A stretch of DNA of 16,933 bases, taken from the NCBI GenBank assembly GCA_964599885.1, contig CAZRHH010000069.1, positions 1 to 16,933 on the forward strand. The letters run 5' to 3'. The notes under the pieces were generated by a model. The model worked only from the letters and a program-made list of their open reading frames with translations. It ran no database searches and was not told the DNA's origin. Within the stretch, counting starts at the first letter, position 1. Every line of letters starts with the position of its first letter. Shown in pieces: positions 6,061 through 13,010 of the stretch. Both the position numbers and the translations under genes were made by a program. This stretch comes from CAZRHH01 sp964599885 (GTDB lineage Bacteria; Chloroflexota; Dehalococcoidia; DSTF01; JACRBR01).

Positions 6061-6602
6061 TCGAATCCATCAGTTCCTTCCTCCGCTACTTCGATGCCGT
6101 TAACCGCCGCGCCGAACGCGACATCGCCGCGCTCCCGCCCGAGGCCGACCACTGGCGCCCCGCCATCGGCGAAGACGAACGTGCATGGGACATCAACACG
6201 CTCGTCGGCCACATCGCCGGATCCCGCATCTACTTCATCAACGCCTATCGCGGCGACGGCTGGATCAGCCCCGACCCGCCCGACGTGAGCCGACGAGACC
6301 TCTGGATCGGTGCGCTCAGCGAGAGCGCCAGCATCGCGCGCACCTTGCTCGAAGACACGCCGCGGGAATGGCTTCAGCGCCGCATCCCGATGATCGATAC
6401 TCCCGACGCCACGCTCGCCGGCTGGCGCCTCCTCATGATGATGCTCGAACACGACATCCATCACCGCAGCCAAATCGACACCTACGCCGGCATCAACGGC
6501 TGGGCCGTCCCCGACATCTACGGCCGCGCCGCCGAGACCATCTCAAAGCTCCAACCCGAACAACGCGCCAAACACGCCCGCGGCGGGCCGGACCGCATGT
6601 AG
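6057..6602 (+). CDS. DinB/YfiT-like metalloprotein
   Basis: The 181-residue protein has the DinB four-helix layout. Putative metal ligands are H52 (LVGHIAGSR), H132 and H136 (EHDIHHRSQI, 131-140). The closing tyrosine-rich segment and usual length also fit. Members of the superfamily include thiol S-transferases (bacillithiol, mycothiol-type) and DNA-damage-induced proteins of unknown role. No thiol-cofactor biosynthesis gene is nearby, so the substrate is open. The ATG overlaps the NUDIX stop, so the two are probably co-translated. Confidence 0.8.
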   Translation: MIESISSFLRYFDAVNRRAERDIAALPPEADHWRPAIGEDERAWDINTLVGHIAGSRIYFINAYRGDGWISPDPPDVSRRDLWIGALSESASIARTLLEDTPREWLQRRIPMIDTPDATLAGWRLLMMMLEHDIHHRSQIDTYAGINGWAVPDIYGRAAETISKLQPEQRAKHARGGPDRM

Positions 6603-6615
6603 CCTTCGCTCTGCG

Positions 6616-6645
6616 TTAACCTTGCGCCCCGCCCGCGCGTTATAC
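6616..6645 (+). promoter_or_regulatory. Possible promoter of surface protein gene
   Basis: TTAACC (6616-6621) and TTATAC (6640-6645) are 18 bases apart and lie just after the dinB-like stop. They would give a short leader holding CGGAG five bases before the ATG at 6674. The -35 match is modest. Confidence 0.35.
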
Positions 6646-6673
6646 GAGAACACGCCGCGATCCCGGAGACCCG

Positions 6674-8056
6674 ATGCGCGCACGCACTCTCGTAGCAGTA
6701 GCCGCCATGCTGACGCTCCTCGCGCTACCGCAACCGACGCACGCGCAGCAGACGCCCGGCTATTCGCTCACACTCTCCGCGACCCTCGACCCCGTCTCAC
6801 CGATCTCCCCAAACGAAGTCCGCGCCGGCACCGAAATCACCTACCGCATCGAACACACCGTCCCCTCCCCCGTGCCCGATGTCGAGTACTACTTCAAAAC
6901 ACCGCCCGGCACTGTCTTCGTTGAAGCCCGAGTACTCGAAGGCGCAGACCTTGTCAGAACGCAGTCTGGGCCGGAGACGCCGCTCCTCGCCGGTCCGGAG
7001 GGACTCGCAGACGTCGTCATCTACGCCGAACCGACGGCGCCGACCGGCAGCATCGAAGTCACCGTGCGTGTCAACAACACGTATCAGGGAGCCATCAACG
7101 GCATCGCGCGCTTCCTGGGGCGCGGCCCCGGGGACATCGGTGCGGGCTCGTCGAACGCTCTCACGTTCCAGTTCGATCACGGCGATGGCGTCCCCGGCCA
7201 GCTCGTCGCGTCGTCGTTCGTCGATTTCAACGGCAACGCCGTCTTCGATCAGGACGAGGTGCCGCAGTCCTGCGCGATTTACGTCTACAGCGACCTCACC
7301 GGCACGCGCATCCCGGACAGCCTGAGCGAGCCGACCGACGCGTCGCTCCCCCTCGCGTCCGTCGGCGCCACCACCGCCGACGGCCCCGCCCGCATCAACC
7401 TCTTCCCCGGCCGTTACTCCGTGCTCTACGGGGCTTGCGACACACCGCTCTCACCAACGGGTAATCCCTTCAACGCGTATGAGCCGGTGGACCGCCCGCC
7501 GGTCACCCGCATCTCCAACGAGTCCGGCACCGTCTCCTACGAGATCCAGACCTTCGATATCGTCAGTACTGAGATCACCGAAGTCGTCCGCGCCGCCCAA
7601 CCGATCGACGCCCTCGCGCCTCCCACCGACCTCCGCTTCAACGGCGCCCAGATCCTCACCTGGACCGACCGCGCAGACGGCGAGGACGGCTACCAGATAG
7701 ATGTCTCCGGAACGGTGATCACGCAGCTCCATGCGCCGCCGAATAGCGAAGGGTTCACGTTGCCCGCATCGTTCTACATCTGCGGCTTCAACGACATCAT
7801 GGTCAGCGTTACGGCCACGCTTGGCGGCGCCACCGGCTACCCCGTGACTGCGCAATACATCGTCGTCAGCGACTGTGCCTTCCCGCCACCCCTCTTCCCG
7901 CCCAACACCGGCGCTGGCCACACCTCGTCGGCAAACGTCGGCCTCATCGCGCTCATCGCCACCCTCGGCGCGGCATTCGCAACAACAGGTGTCGTTCTCC
8001 GCACTCGCCCGTTCCGGCAACCCCCCGCCTCTGATCTCCAACACCTGACTTCCTAA
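6674..8056 (+). CDS. Secreted surface protein with C-terminal PPNTG-type anchor
   Basis: The 460-residue protein has a Sec signal peptide (RAR, hydrophobic core 6-19, AHA cleavage near 23-25). A DUF11-like beta domain follows (about 48-135, TYRIEHTVPSPVPDVEYYF). Next is an SdrD/CnaB-like module with the Asp/Asn-rich loop DFNGNAVFDQDE (184-195), likely Ca-binding. A second beta domain resembles fibronectin III (about 315-400). Cysteines at 200, 255, 370 and 401 could form disulfides. The C-terminus has PPNTG (409-413), a hydrophobic helix (about 421-442) and a basic stretch RTRPFR, as in sortase-type or similar anchoring signals. Function is unknown: cell-surface adhesion or structure is likely. 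No sortase gene is in the window. CGGAG lies upstream of the ATG. Confidence 0.8.
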   Translation: MRARTLVAVAAMLTLLALPQPTHAQQTPGYSLTLSATLDPVSPISPNEVRAGTEITYRIEHTVPSPVPDVEYYFKTPPGTVFVEARVLEGADLVRTQSGPETPLLAGPEGLADVVIYAEPTAPTGSIEVTVRVNNTYQGAINGIARFLGRGPGDIGAGSSNALTFQFDHGDGVPGQLVASSFVDFNGNAVFDQDEVPQSCAIYVYSDLTGTRIPDSLSEPTDASLPLASVGATTADGPARINLFPGRYSVLYGACDTPLSPTGNPFNAYEPVDRPPVTRISNESGTVSYEIQTFDIVSTEITEVVRAAQPIDALAPPTDLRFNGAQILTWTDRADGEDGYQIDVSGTVITQLHAPPNSEGFTLPASFYICGFNDIMVSVTATLGGATGYPVTAQYIVVSDCAFPPPLFPPNTGAGHTSSANVGLIALIATLGAAFATTGVVLRTRPFRQPPASDLQHLTS

Positions 8057-8057
8057 A

Positions 8058-8098
8058 CCTTTGCGCCCCTCTGCGACCTTTGCGTCTTTGCGGTGAAC
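8058..8098. repeat. CTTTGCG-type short tandem repeat
   Basis: The units CTTTGCGCC, CTCTGCGAC, CTTTGCGT and CTTTGCGG end in GGTGAAC. They are a variant of the CTCTGTGC arrays, which also end in GGTGAAC or GGTTCAAC. The block lies between the surface protein stop and trmD and may contribute the trmD -35 box. Confidence 0.65.
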
Positions 8099-8115
8099 AT
8101 CCCGACGGTTAGCAT
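8088..8115 (+). promoter_or_regulatory. Possible trmD promoter, leaderless start
   Basis: TTGCGG (8088-8093) and TAGCAT (8110-8115) are 16 bases apart, and the trmD ATG at 8123 follows the -10 by seven bases. No Shine-Dalgarno is present. The -35 lies inside the CTTTGCG repeat. Confidence 0.45.
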
Positions 8116-8122
8116 GCCAACC

Positions 8123-8857
8123 ATGCGCATCGACATCCTCACGCTCTTCCCCGAGATGTTCGCCGGCCCGTTCGACGCCAGCATCATCGCCCGCGCCCGC
8201 GAAGCCGGCGTCGTCGAGATCGCGCTCCACAACCCGCGCGACTACACCACCGACAAACATCACGTCGTCGATGACTACGCGTACGGCGGCGGTCCCGGTA
8301 TGGTCATGAAGCCCGAACCGCTCTTCGACTGTGTCGACGCCGTCCGCGCGATGGCATCACCGCCCGGCAGAGTGGTCCTGCTAACGCCGCAAGGCCGCCT
8401 GCTGACCAACGACGTCGTCGCCGAACTCGCCGCGGAGCCGCGCCTGATCATCCTCTGCGGCCACTACGAGGGCGTCGACGAGCGCGTCCGCGAGTCGCTC
8501 GCCGACGACGAGATTAGCATCGGAGACTACGTACTCTCCGGCGGCGAACCGGCCGCCATTGTGCTCGTCGATGCAGTCGCGCGCCACCAACCCGGCGTCC
8601 TCGGCTCAGAACTCTCGCTCGAAGAAGAATCGCACGCGCAGGGTTTGCTCGAATACCCGCAGTACACTCGCCCCGCCGAGTACCGGGGCCTCGCAGTGCC
8701 CGACGTGCTGCTCTCCGGCCACCACGCCGAGATCGCAAAGTGGCGCCGACGCCAGAGCGTCCTCCGCACCGCCCGCCGCCGCCCAGAACTCCTCGCGAAC
8801 GCCGATCTAACGCCCGAGGAGTTGCGGCTAGCTAAGGATGAGATGGCGGCGGATTAG
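8123..8857 (+). CDS. trmD: tRNA (guanine-N1)-methyltransferase TrmD
   Basis: The 244-residue protein starts MRIDILTLFPEMF and has the SPOUT-class trefoil-knot motifs of TrmD: YGGGPGMVMKPEP, LTPQGRLL, LCGHYEGVDERV and ISIGDYVLSGGEPAA, and HQPGVLG. It methylates G37 of tRNAs with a G36pG37 sequence, preventing +1 frameshifts. TrmD usually sits in an rpsP-rimM-trmD-rplS cluster. Here none of those is adjacent, and it is flanked by a surface protein and the thiamine operon. An upstream ATG (8114) is in frame but overlaps the -10 box. Confidence 0.96.
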   Translation: MRIDILTLFPEMFAGPFDASIIARAREAGVVEIALHNPRDYTTDKHHVVDDYAYGGGPGMVMKPEPLFDCVDAVRAMASPPGRVVLLTPQGRLLTNDVVAELAAEPRLIILCGHYEGVDERVRESLADDEISIGDYVLSGGEPAAIVLVDAVARHQPGVLGSELSLEEESHAQGLLEYPQYTRPAEYRGLAVPDVLLSGHHAEIAKWRRRQSVLRTARRRPELLANADLTPEELRLAKDEMAAD

Positions 8858-8892
8858 GCGGAGGCGCACCGCGTGGTCGAGAGGCCGCGCGA

Positions 8893-8921
8893 TTGCCATC
8901 GACCGCCAAAATCGATACGCT
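8893..8921 (+). promoter_or_regulatory. Promoter of the thiamine operon
   Basis: TTGCCA (8893-8898) and TACGCT (8916-8921) are separated by 17 bases. Transcription would start near 8928, about a dozen bases before the riboswitch P1 stem. Confidence 0.55.
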
Positions 8922-8939
8922 GAACACAACAAAATACCG

Positions 8940-9026
8940 TTCTGCGGGAGCTGGGGTCGCCCGGCTGAGAGGGTCGCCGGCACGCGGCCGACCGCCGAAC
9001 CTGACCCGGATAATGCCGGCGCAGGG
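8940..9026 (+). promoter_or_regulatory. TPP (THI-element) riboswitch aptamer
   Basis: The conserved parts are present in order: CGGGAGC (8945-8951); the pyrimidine-sensing CTGAGA (8965-8970); GAACCTGA (8997-9004); and GGATAATGCCGGCGCAGGGA (9008-9027). Helix P1 forms between CTGCG (8942-8946) and CGCAG (9020-9024), extendable by two G-U pairs. A variable stem pairs GGTCG (8972-8976) with CGACC (8989-8993). Binding of thiamine pyrophosphate should shut down the seven-gene operon that follows. Confidence 0.96.
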
Positions 9027-9065
9027 ATGGACACCAACGCTTGCGCCTCCATCCCCGGAAGGCGC
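9024..9065 (+). promoter_or_regulatory. Riboswitch expression platform with competing hairpins
   Basis: GGGATGGA (9024-9031) is exactly complementary to TCCATCCC (9048-9055). GCGCCTCC (9043-9050) can instead pair with GGAAGGCGC (9057-9065, one bulged A), which contains the thiD Shine-Dalgarno GGAAGG (9057-9062). The two hairpins share 9048-9050, and the first also overlaps the extended P1 strand (9024-9026). This fits a sequestor/anti-sequestor switch acting on translation. No T-run follows, which argues against a terminator. Confidence 0.6.
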
Positions 9066-9071
9066 CCCCTT

Positions 9072-10022
9072 ATGCCCAAAGTTATGTCCGACATCACCGA
9101 ACTTTCGCCGGCCGACATCCGCGACGACGAATCGGACCGCGCAGCCGACAGCGTGCGCAATATCCCGACCGCGCTGACGATCGCCGGCAGCGACTCCGGG
9201 GGCGGCGCCGGCATCCAGGCCGACCTCAAGACGTTCGCCGCGATGGGCGTCTACGGTACGTCGGCGATCACCGCCGTTACCGCGCAGAACACGCTCGGCG
9301 TCCGCAACTGGCTCGCCATGCCGGACACGCTCGTCGCCGAGCAGATCGATGCCGTGCTCTCCGACATCGGCGCAGGCGCCGTCAAGACCGGAATGCTCGC
9401 CAACGCCAGCATCATTCTCACCGTCGCCGCCAAACTGCGCGAACACAAGGTCGACCAACTCGTCGTCGACCCCGTGATGGTCGCGAAGGGCGGTCACAAA
9501 CTGCTCGAAGTCCAAGCCATCGCGGCGCTGATCTCGGACCTCCTGCCACTCGCACTCGTCGTCACGCCAAACCTGCCCGAAGCCGAAGTCCTGACCGGCA
9601 TGAAGGTCGCCTCATGGGACGACGCGCGCGCTGCCGCTGAGAAGATCCACGCGATGGGCGCCAAGAACGTCATCATCAAAGGCGGCCACTTCGACCAGCC
9701 CGAAGCCTCAACCGATCTCTACTTTGACGGCACGAACTTCCGCGAGTTCACAGCCGTCCGCGTCCAGACGAAGAACACGCACGGCACCGGCTGCACGTTC
9801 GCCGCCGCGATCGCCGCGGGCCTCGCGAAAGGCCTCAACGCCGCCGGCGCTACCGCCCTCGCCAAGTCCTACGTCACGCTCGCGATCCAGCACGCCTACC
9901 CCGTCGGAAACGGCCAGGGCCCCGTACACCACTTCTACCGCTACTGGCAGCCCGTCGGCCCAAAGTACCGCCCCGGCGTGCGCCCCAAAGCCGCAACGGC
10001 GACCGCCCAGAAAGCCGACTGA
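9072..10022 (+). CDS. thiD: Hydroxymethylpyrimidine/phosphomethylpyrimidine kinase ThiD
   Basis: The 316-residue protein phosphorylates HMP and HMP-phosphate for thiamine synthesis. Ribokinase-fold motifs are TIAGSDSGGGAGIQADLKTF (36-55), VKTGML, VDPVMVAKGG, TPNLPEAEVLTG, and the anion hole THGTGCTFAAAIAAG. About 30 acidic residues precede the kinase core, and a short Lys/Ala-rich tail follows it, making it longer than typical ThiD (about 265). The ATG at 9072 was chosen because GGAAGG lies nine bases upstream, just beyond the riboswitch; a second in-frame ATG at 9084 is possible. The open frame continues upstream through the riboswitch, but that part is not coding. Confidence 0.95.
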   Translation: MPKVMSDITELSPADIRDDESDRAADSVRNIPTALTIAGSDSGGGAGIQADLKTFAAMGVYGTSAITAVTAQNTLGVRNWLAMPDTLVAEQIDAVLSDIGAGAVKTGMLANASIILTVAAKLREHKVDQLVVDPVMVAKGGHKLLEVQAIAALISDLLPLALVVTPNLPEAEVLTGMKVASWDDARAAAEKIHAMGAKNVIIKGGHFDQPEASTDLYFDGTNFREFTAVRVQTKNTHGTGCTFAAAIAAGLAKGLNAAGATALAKSYVTLAIQHAYPVGNGQGPVHHFYRYWQPVGPKYRPGVRPKAATATAQKAD

Positions 10023-10023
10023 C

Positions 10024-10254
10024 ATGCATCTGCTCGTTCGCCGCTACAACCGGTCCGGCGCTGCGCCGTCGTGGTTCTACGCGGTCCTCGCCGCCGCCTT
10101 CGTCGCGCTGGCAGCATGGGCGCTCGTGCGCGGCGACTGGCTCGTAGCCACCATCGCCGCCGTGATGTTCGTCGCCGCGCTGTCGATCGCGCGGCTGATG
10201 CAGCCCGTCCGCGCGTCGATGCGCGCACCAACGATCGAGGAGACACGACCATGA
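10024..10254 (+). CDS. Small two-helix membrane protein in the thiamine operon
   Basis: The 76-residue protein has two predicted membrane helices (about 17-35 and 39-58) joined by a very short RGDW turn, with basic ends, so it probably sits as a hairpin in the inner membrane. It starts one base after the thiD stop and overlaps thiG by 4 nt (ATGA), so it is surely co-expressed with the thiamine genes. No family was recognised. A link to thiamine precursor transport or to membrane tethering is only a guess from position. Confidence 0.75.
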   Translation: MHLLVRRYNRSGAAPSWFYAVLAAAFVALAAWALVRGDWLVATIAAVMFVAALSIARLMQPVRASMRAPTIEETRP

Positions 10255-11036
10255 GCGACACGCTGATGATCGCCGGCAAGCAGTTCCGCTCACGCCTCTT
10301 CCTCGGCACCGGCAAGTACGCCAACGCCGAGCAGACCGTCGCCGCCCTCGACGCATCCGGCACGGAGCTGGTCACCGTCGCCATCCGCCGGCTCGATCTC
10401 GACAACCCGAACACGCGGACCGAGCTCGACTTCATCGACTGGCAGCGATACACCGTGCTTCCCAACACCGCCGGCTGCCGCACGGTTGAAGAGGCGCTGT
10501 TTACCGCCCGCCTCGGCCGCTCCGTGACCAGCTCAACGTGGGTGAAGCTCGAAGTGATCCCCGACCCGAAATACCTGCTGCCCGACCCAATCGGCACGCT
10601 CCGCGCTGCCGAAACGCTGATTGCCGAGGGCTTCGTCGTCCTCCCATACATGCACGCCGACCCCGTACTCGCCAAGCATCTTGAAGAAGCCGGCTGCGCG
10701 ACTGTCATGCCGCTCGGCTCGGCCATCGGCTCCGGACAGGGCATCCTGACGCTGCACGAGATTCGCATCATCATCGAGAACGCACGCATCCCCGTCGTCG
10801 TCGACGCCGGCATCGGCGCGCCCTCCGACGCCGCACTGGCGATGGAGATCGGCGCCGACGCCGTACTCGTCAACACGGCCGTCGCGAAGGCAACCGATCC
10901 GGCGCTGATGGCCGGCGCGATGCGCAAAGGTGTCGAGGCCGGACGTGAAGCGTTCCTCGGCGGGCGCATCGCCAGTCAAACGCACGCTACCGCCAGCAGC
11001 CCGACAACTGGCGTCGCCGAAACGCGCACGGCGTGA
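10251..11036 (+). CDS. thiG: Thiazole synthase ThiG
   Basis: The 261-residue TIM-barrel enzyme builds thiazole phosphate from deoxyxylulose phosphate, dehydroglycine and ThiS thiocarboxylate. Diagnostic stretches are FRSRLFLGTGKY (12-23), PNTAGCRT (71-78), VKLEVIPDP with the Schiff-base lysine K99, MPLGSAIGSGQG, and VVDAGIGAPSDAA followed by VLVNTAVAKA. GAGGAGA lies seven bases before the ATG. It overlaps the upstream small gene (ATGA) and the downstream gene (GTGA). It depends on ThiS (in this operon) and a ThiF-type adenylyltransferase, which is not in the window. Confidence 0.97.
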   Translation: MSDTLMIAGKQFRSRLFLGTGKYANAEQTVAALDASGTELVTVAIRRLDLDNPNTRTELDFIDWQRYTVLPNTAGCRTVEEALFTARLGRSVTSSTWVKLEVIPDPKYLLPDPIGTLRAAETLIAEGFVVLPYMHADPVLAKHLEEAGCATVMPLGSAIGSGQGILTLHEIRIIIENARIPVVVDAGIGAPSDAALAMEIGADAVLVNTAVAKATDPALMAGAMRKGVEAGREAFLGGRIASQTHATASSPTTGVAETRTA

Positions 11037-11692
11037 CCTCGACGCGCCGCTCGCTCCCGCAACCATCGCTGATGCTCGTCACCGACATCGCACGCTTGCA
11101 GACCGACGACCCGATCGCGAAACTCGAACACATCGTCCGTGATGCTGTCGCGGGTGGCGCAAACATCGTGCAACTGCGAGAGAAGCACTTGCGCCACGAA
11201 CAGCGAGTCACCATCGGCCAGCGCCTGCGCGAGGTGATTGCGGGACGTGCGCTTCTATTCATTAACAGCGACATAGACGCCGCAATCGAACTCGCCGCCG
11301 ACGGCGTGCATCTCCCGGCCGGCGCGCCGGACATCACTACAATCCGACGCCGCGTCGGCGACACGATGCTCATCTCCGTCGCCGCCCACACGATCGAAGA
11401 AGCAACGCGCGCGAAAGCCGAGGGCGCGGACCTCCTGCAAATCGGCACGGTGTTCGCTTCAGCATCACACCTCGGTGGCCCCACGCTCGGCATCGAAGCC
11501 CTGCACGAGATCTGCGACACGGTGCACGTGCCCGTGATCGCCATCGGCGGCATCACTTCCGCCAATGCGCCCGGCGTGATGCGCGCTGGCGCCGAAGGCG
11601 TCGCCGTCATCAGCGCCATCCTCGATGCCGGCGACCCGCGCGCCGCCGCAGAACGCCTTCGCGCCGCGATCGCTGCTCCCGTGCGAGCGTAA
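11033..11692 (+). CDS. thiE: Thiamine phosphate synthase / TenI family protein
   Basis: The 219-residue TIM-barrel protein has the ThiE/TenI signatures NIVQLREK (44-51), ADGVHLP (89-95), AAHTIEEA (117-124), GTVF (138-141) and VIAIGGIT (168-175). ThiE couples HMP-PP with thiazole phosphate; TenI isomerises the thiazole made by ThiG. Several positions differ from classical ThiE as I recall it: the ND pair that binds Mg is N78-S79, and the GQED-like Mg loop reads PAGAPD (95-100). Gene order with thiO, thiS, thiG and thiD recalls the B. subtilis tenI-thiOSGFD operon. The symbol thiE is therefore provisional. The GTG start overlaps the thiG stop (GTGA). Confidence 0.85.
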   Translation: MTSTRRSLPQPSLMLVTDIARLQTDDPIAKLEHIVRDAVAGGANIVQLREKHLRHEQRVTIGQRLREVIAGRALLFINSDIDAAIELAADGVHLPAGAPDITTIRRRVGDTMLISVAAHTIEEATRAKAEGADLLQIGTVFASASHLGGPTLGIEALHEICDTVHVPVIAIGGITSANAPGVMRAGAEGVAVISAILDAGDPRAAAERLRAAIAAPVRA

Positions 11693-11694
11693 CG

Positions 11695-11901
11695 ATGCGC
11701 ATCACCGTCAACGGCAAGCCGCGCGAGATCGACGATGAAATGACGCTGCCGGCGTTCCTTCGCGCGTTCAACGTCGAACCAAAACTCGTTGCCGTCGCCA
11801 TCAACGGCGACGTCATCGCGCGCGACCAGTACGAAGCCGCACGCGTCCGCGAAGGCGACGACATCGAAGTCGTGCGCATGGTCGGCGGCGGCGCCCGGTG
11901 A
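11695..11901 (+). CDS. thiS: Thiamine sulfur carrier protein ThiS
   Basis: The 68-residue beta-grasp protein has the ThiS pattern: ITVNGKPREI at the start, VAVAINGDVIARDQY in the middle, and EGDDIEVVRMVGGG near the end. It donates sulfur to ThiG as a C-terminal thiocarboxylate. The tail is GGG (64-66) followed by Ala-Arg, whereas classical ThiS ends at Gly-Gly. The two extra residues coincide with the 4-nt overlap with thiO (GTGA). Either they are removed by a protease before activation or the activating enzyme tolerates them. The ATG is two bases after the thiE stop. Confidence 0.93.
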   Translation: MRITVNGKPREIDDEMTLPAFLRAFNVEPKLVAVAINGDVIARDQYEAARVREGDDIEVVRMVGGGAR

Positions 11902-13010
11902 GCCGCGATTCGAACGTCGTCATCGTCGGCGGTGGCATCGTCGGCCTTGCCTGCGCGTACAAACTCGCGCGCGACGGTGTGGCGGTGACGCTGATCGAGT
12001 ACGGCAAAGCCGGCATGCAAGCGACGAACGCCGCCGCCGGCATGCTGACGCCGATCAGCGGCGAAGCGGAAGCCCCGGACGCGATGACGCGCTGGGGCAT
12101 GGAAGCGCTCGCGGGGTACCCGGAGCTCGTCGCGTCACTGCAGAACCAGTGCGGATTCGATCTGGAGTTCGTACAGGACGGCATCCTCAAAATCGCGTTC
12201 GACGACGCCGGCGCGGCAGCGCTCCACCGGCGCTACACCTGGCAGCGCGACATGAACATCCCGCTCGAGTGGCTCGACGCCGCCACCTGCCATGAGTTCG
12301 AGCCGCGGCTGTCCGAGCGCGTCGTCGCCGGCGTCTTCTCGCCCACCGAAGCTACGATCAGCAATCAGCTTCTCGCGCTCGCACTGCAGCGCGCAGCAAT
12401 CGCGCACGGCGCCATGATTCACGAACGCGCGCCCGTCACGCGTTTCACGTGCAACAACGGCCGAGTGACGGCCGTCGAAGCCGGCGGCGAGACGTTTCCG
12501 TGCGACACGCTAATCATCGCCGCCGGCGCGCGCTCCGCCCAGATCGCAAAGCTCGCCGGCGTCGAGTTGCCCGTTCACCCGATCCGCGGCCAGATGATCG
12601 CATTCGGCGGCATGCAGACACCCATCCGCCAGGTCGTCTGGGGTCCAAAGGGCTACCTCGTGCCACGCGCAAACGGCCTCATCTTCGCCGGCGCCACGGT
12701 CGAAGACGTCGGTTTCCGTCGCCGCACAACGCAGGCCGGCACCCGCGCGATGCGTTCGATGGCCGTGCGCCTCGTGCCACAACTCGCCGCCGCCACCGTC
12801 CACTTCGACTGGGCCGGCCTCCGCCCCTGCACGCCCGACGGACTTCCGATCATCGGCCCTCTGCCGGATTCGAACGTCATCGCGGCGACCGGCCACTACC
12901 GCAACGGGATTCTCCTCGGCCCAATCACTGGCGCCGCCGTCGCGCGCGGCGTCACCACGGACGATTGGAGCGCCGTCCCCGCAGAGTTCGCACCGGAGCG
13001 TTTCTCGTGA
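11898..13010 (+). CDS. thiO: Glycine oxidase ThiO
   Basis: The 370-residue FAD enzyme of the DAO family oxidises glycine to the iminoacetate (dehydroglycine) used by ThiG. It has the dinucleotide motif VVIVGGGIVGLACAYKLA (7-24), the ThiO-type NAAAGML (44-50), a PRANGLIFAGAT strand, and the C-terminal signature WAGLRPCTPDGLPIIG followed by GHYRNGILLGP, which binds FAD and substrate. It uses oxygen and makes hydrogen peroxide, replacing the radical-SAM enzyme ThiH of anaerobes. The GTG start overlaps thiS and its stop overlaps the next gene (both GTGA). Confidence 0.95.
   Translation: MSRDSNVVIVGGGIVGLACAYKLARDGVAVTLIEYGKAGMQATNAAAGMLTPISGEAEAPDAMTRWGMEALAGYPELVASLQNQCGFDLEFVQDGILKIAFDDAGAAALHRRYTWQRDMNIPLEWLDAATCHEFEPRLSERVVAGVFSPTEATISNQLLALALQRAAIAHGAMIHERAPVTRFTCNNGRVTAVEAGGETFPCDTLIIAAGARSAQIAKLAGVELPVHPIRGQMIAFGGMQTPIRQVVWGPKGYLVPRANGLIFAGATVEDVGFRRRTTQAGTRAMRSMAVRLVPQLAAATVHFDWAGLRPCTPDGLPIIGPLPDSNVIAATGHYRNGILLGPITGAAVARGVTTDDWSAVPAEFAPERFS

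Noticed and set aside
9024..9055. Rho-independent terminator in the riboswitch leader
   Set aside because: The hairpin is strong but is followed by CCGGAAGGCGCC rather than a T-run, so it fits an anti-sequestor better than a terminator.
8838..9071. Upstream extension of the thiD frame
   Set aside because: It would translate the TPP riboswitch and overlap trmD. The Shine-Dalgarno at 9057-9062 places the start at 9072.
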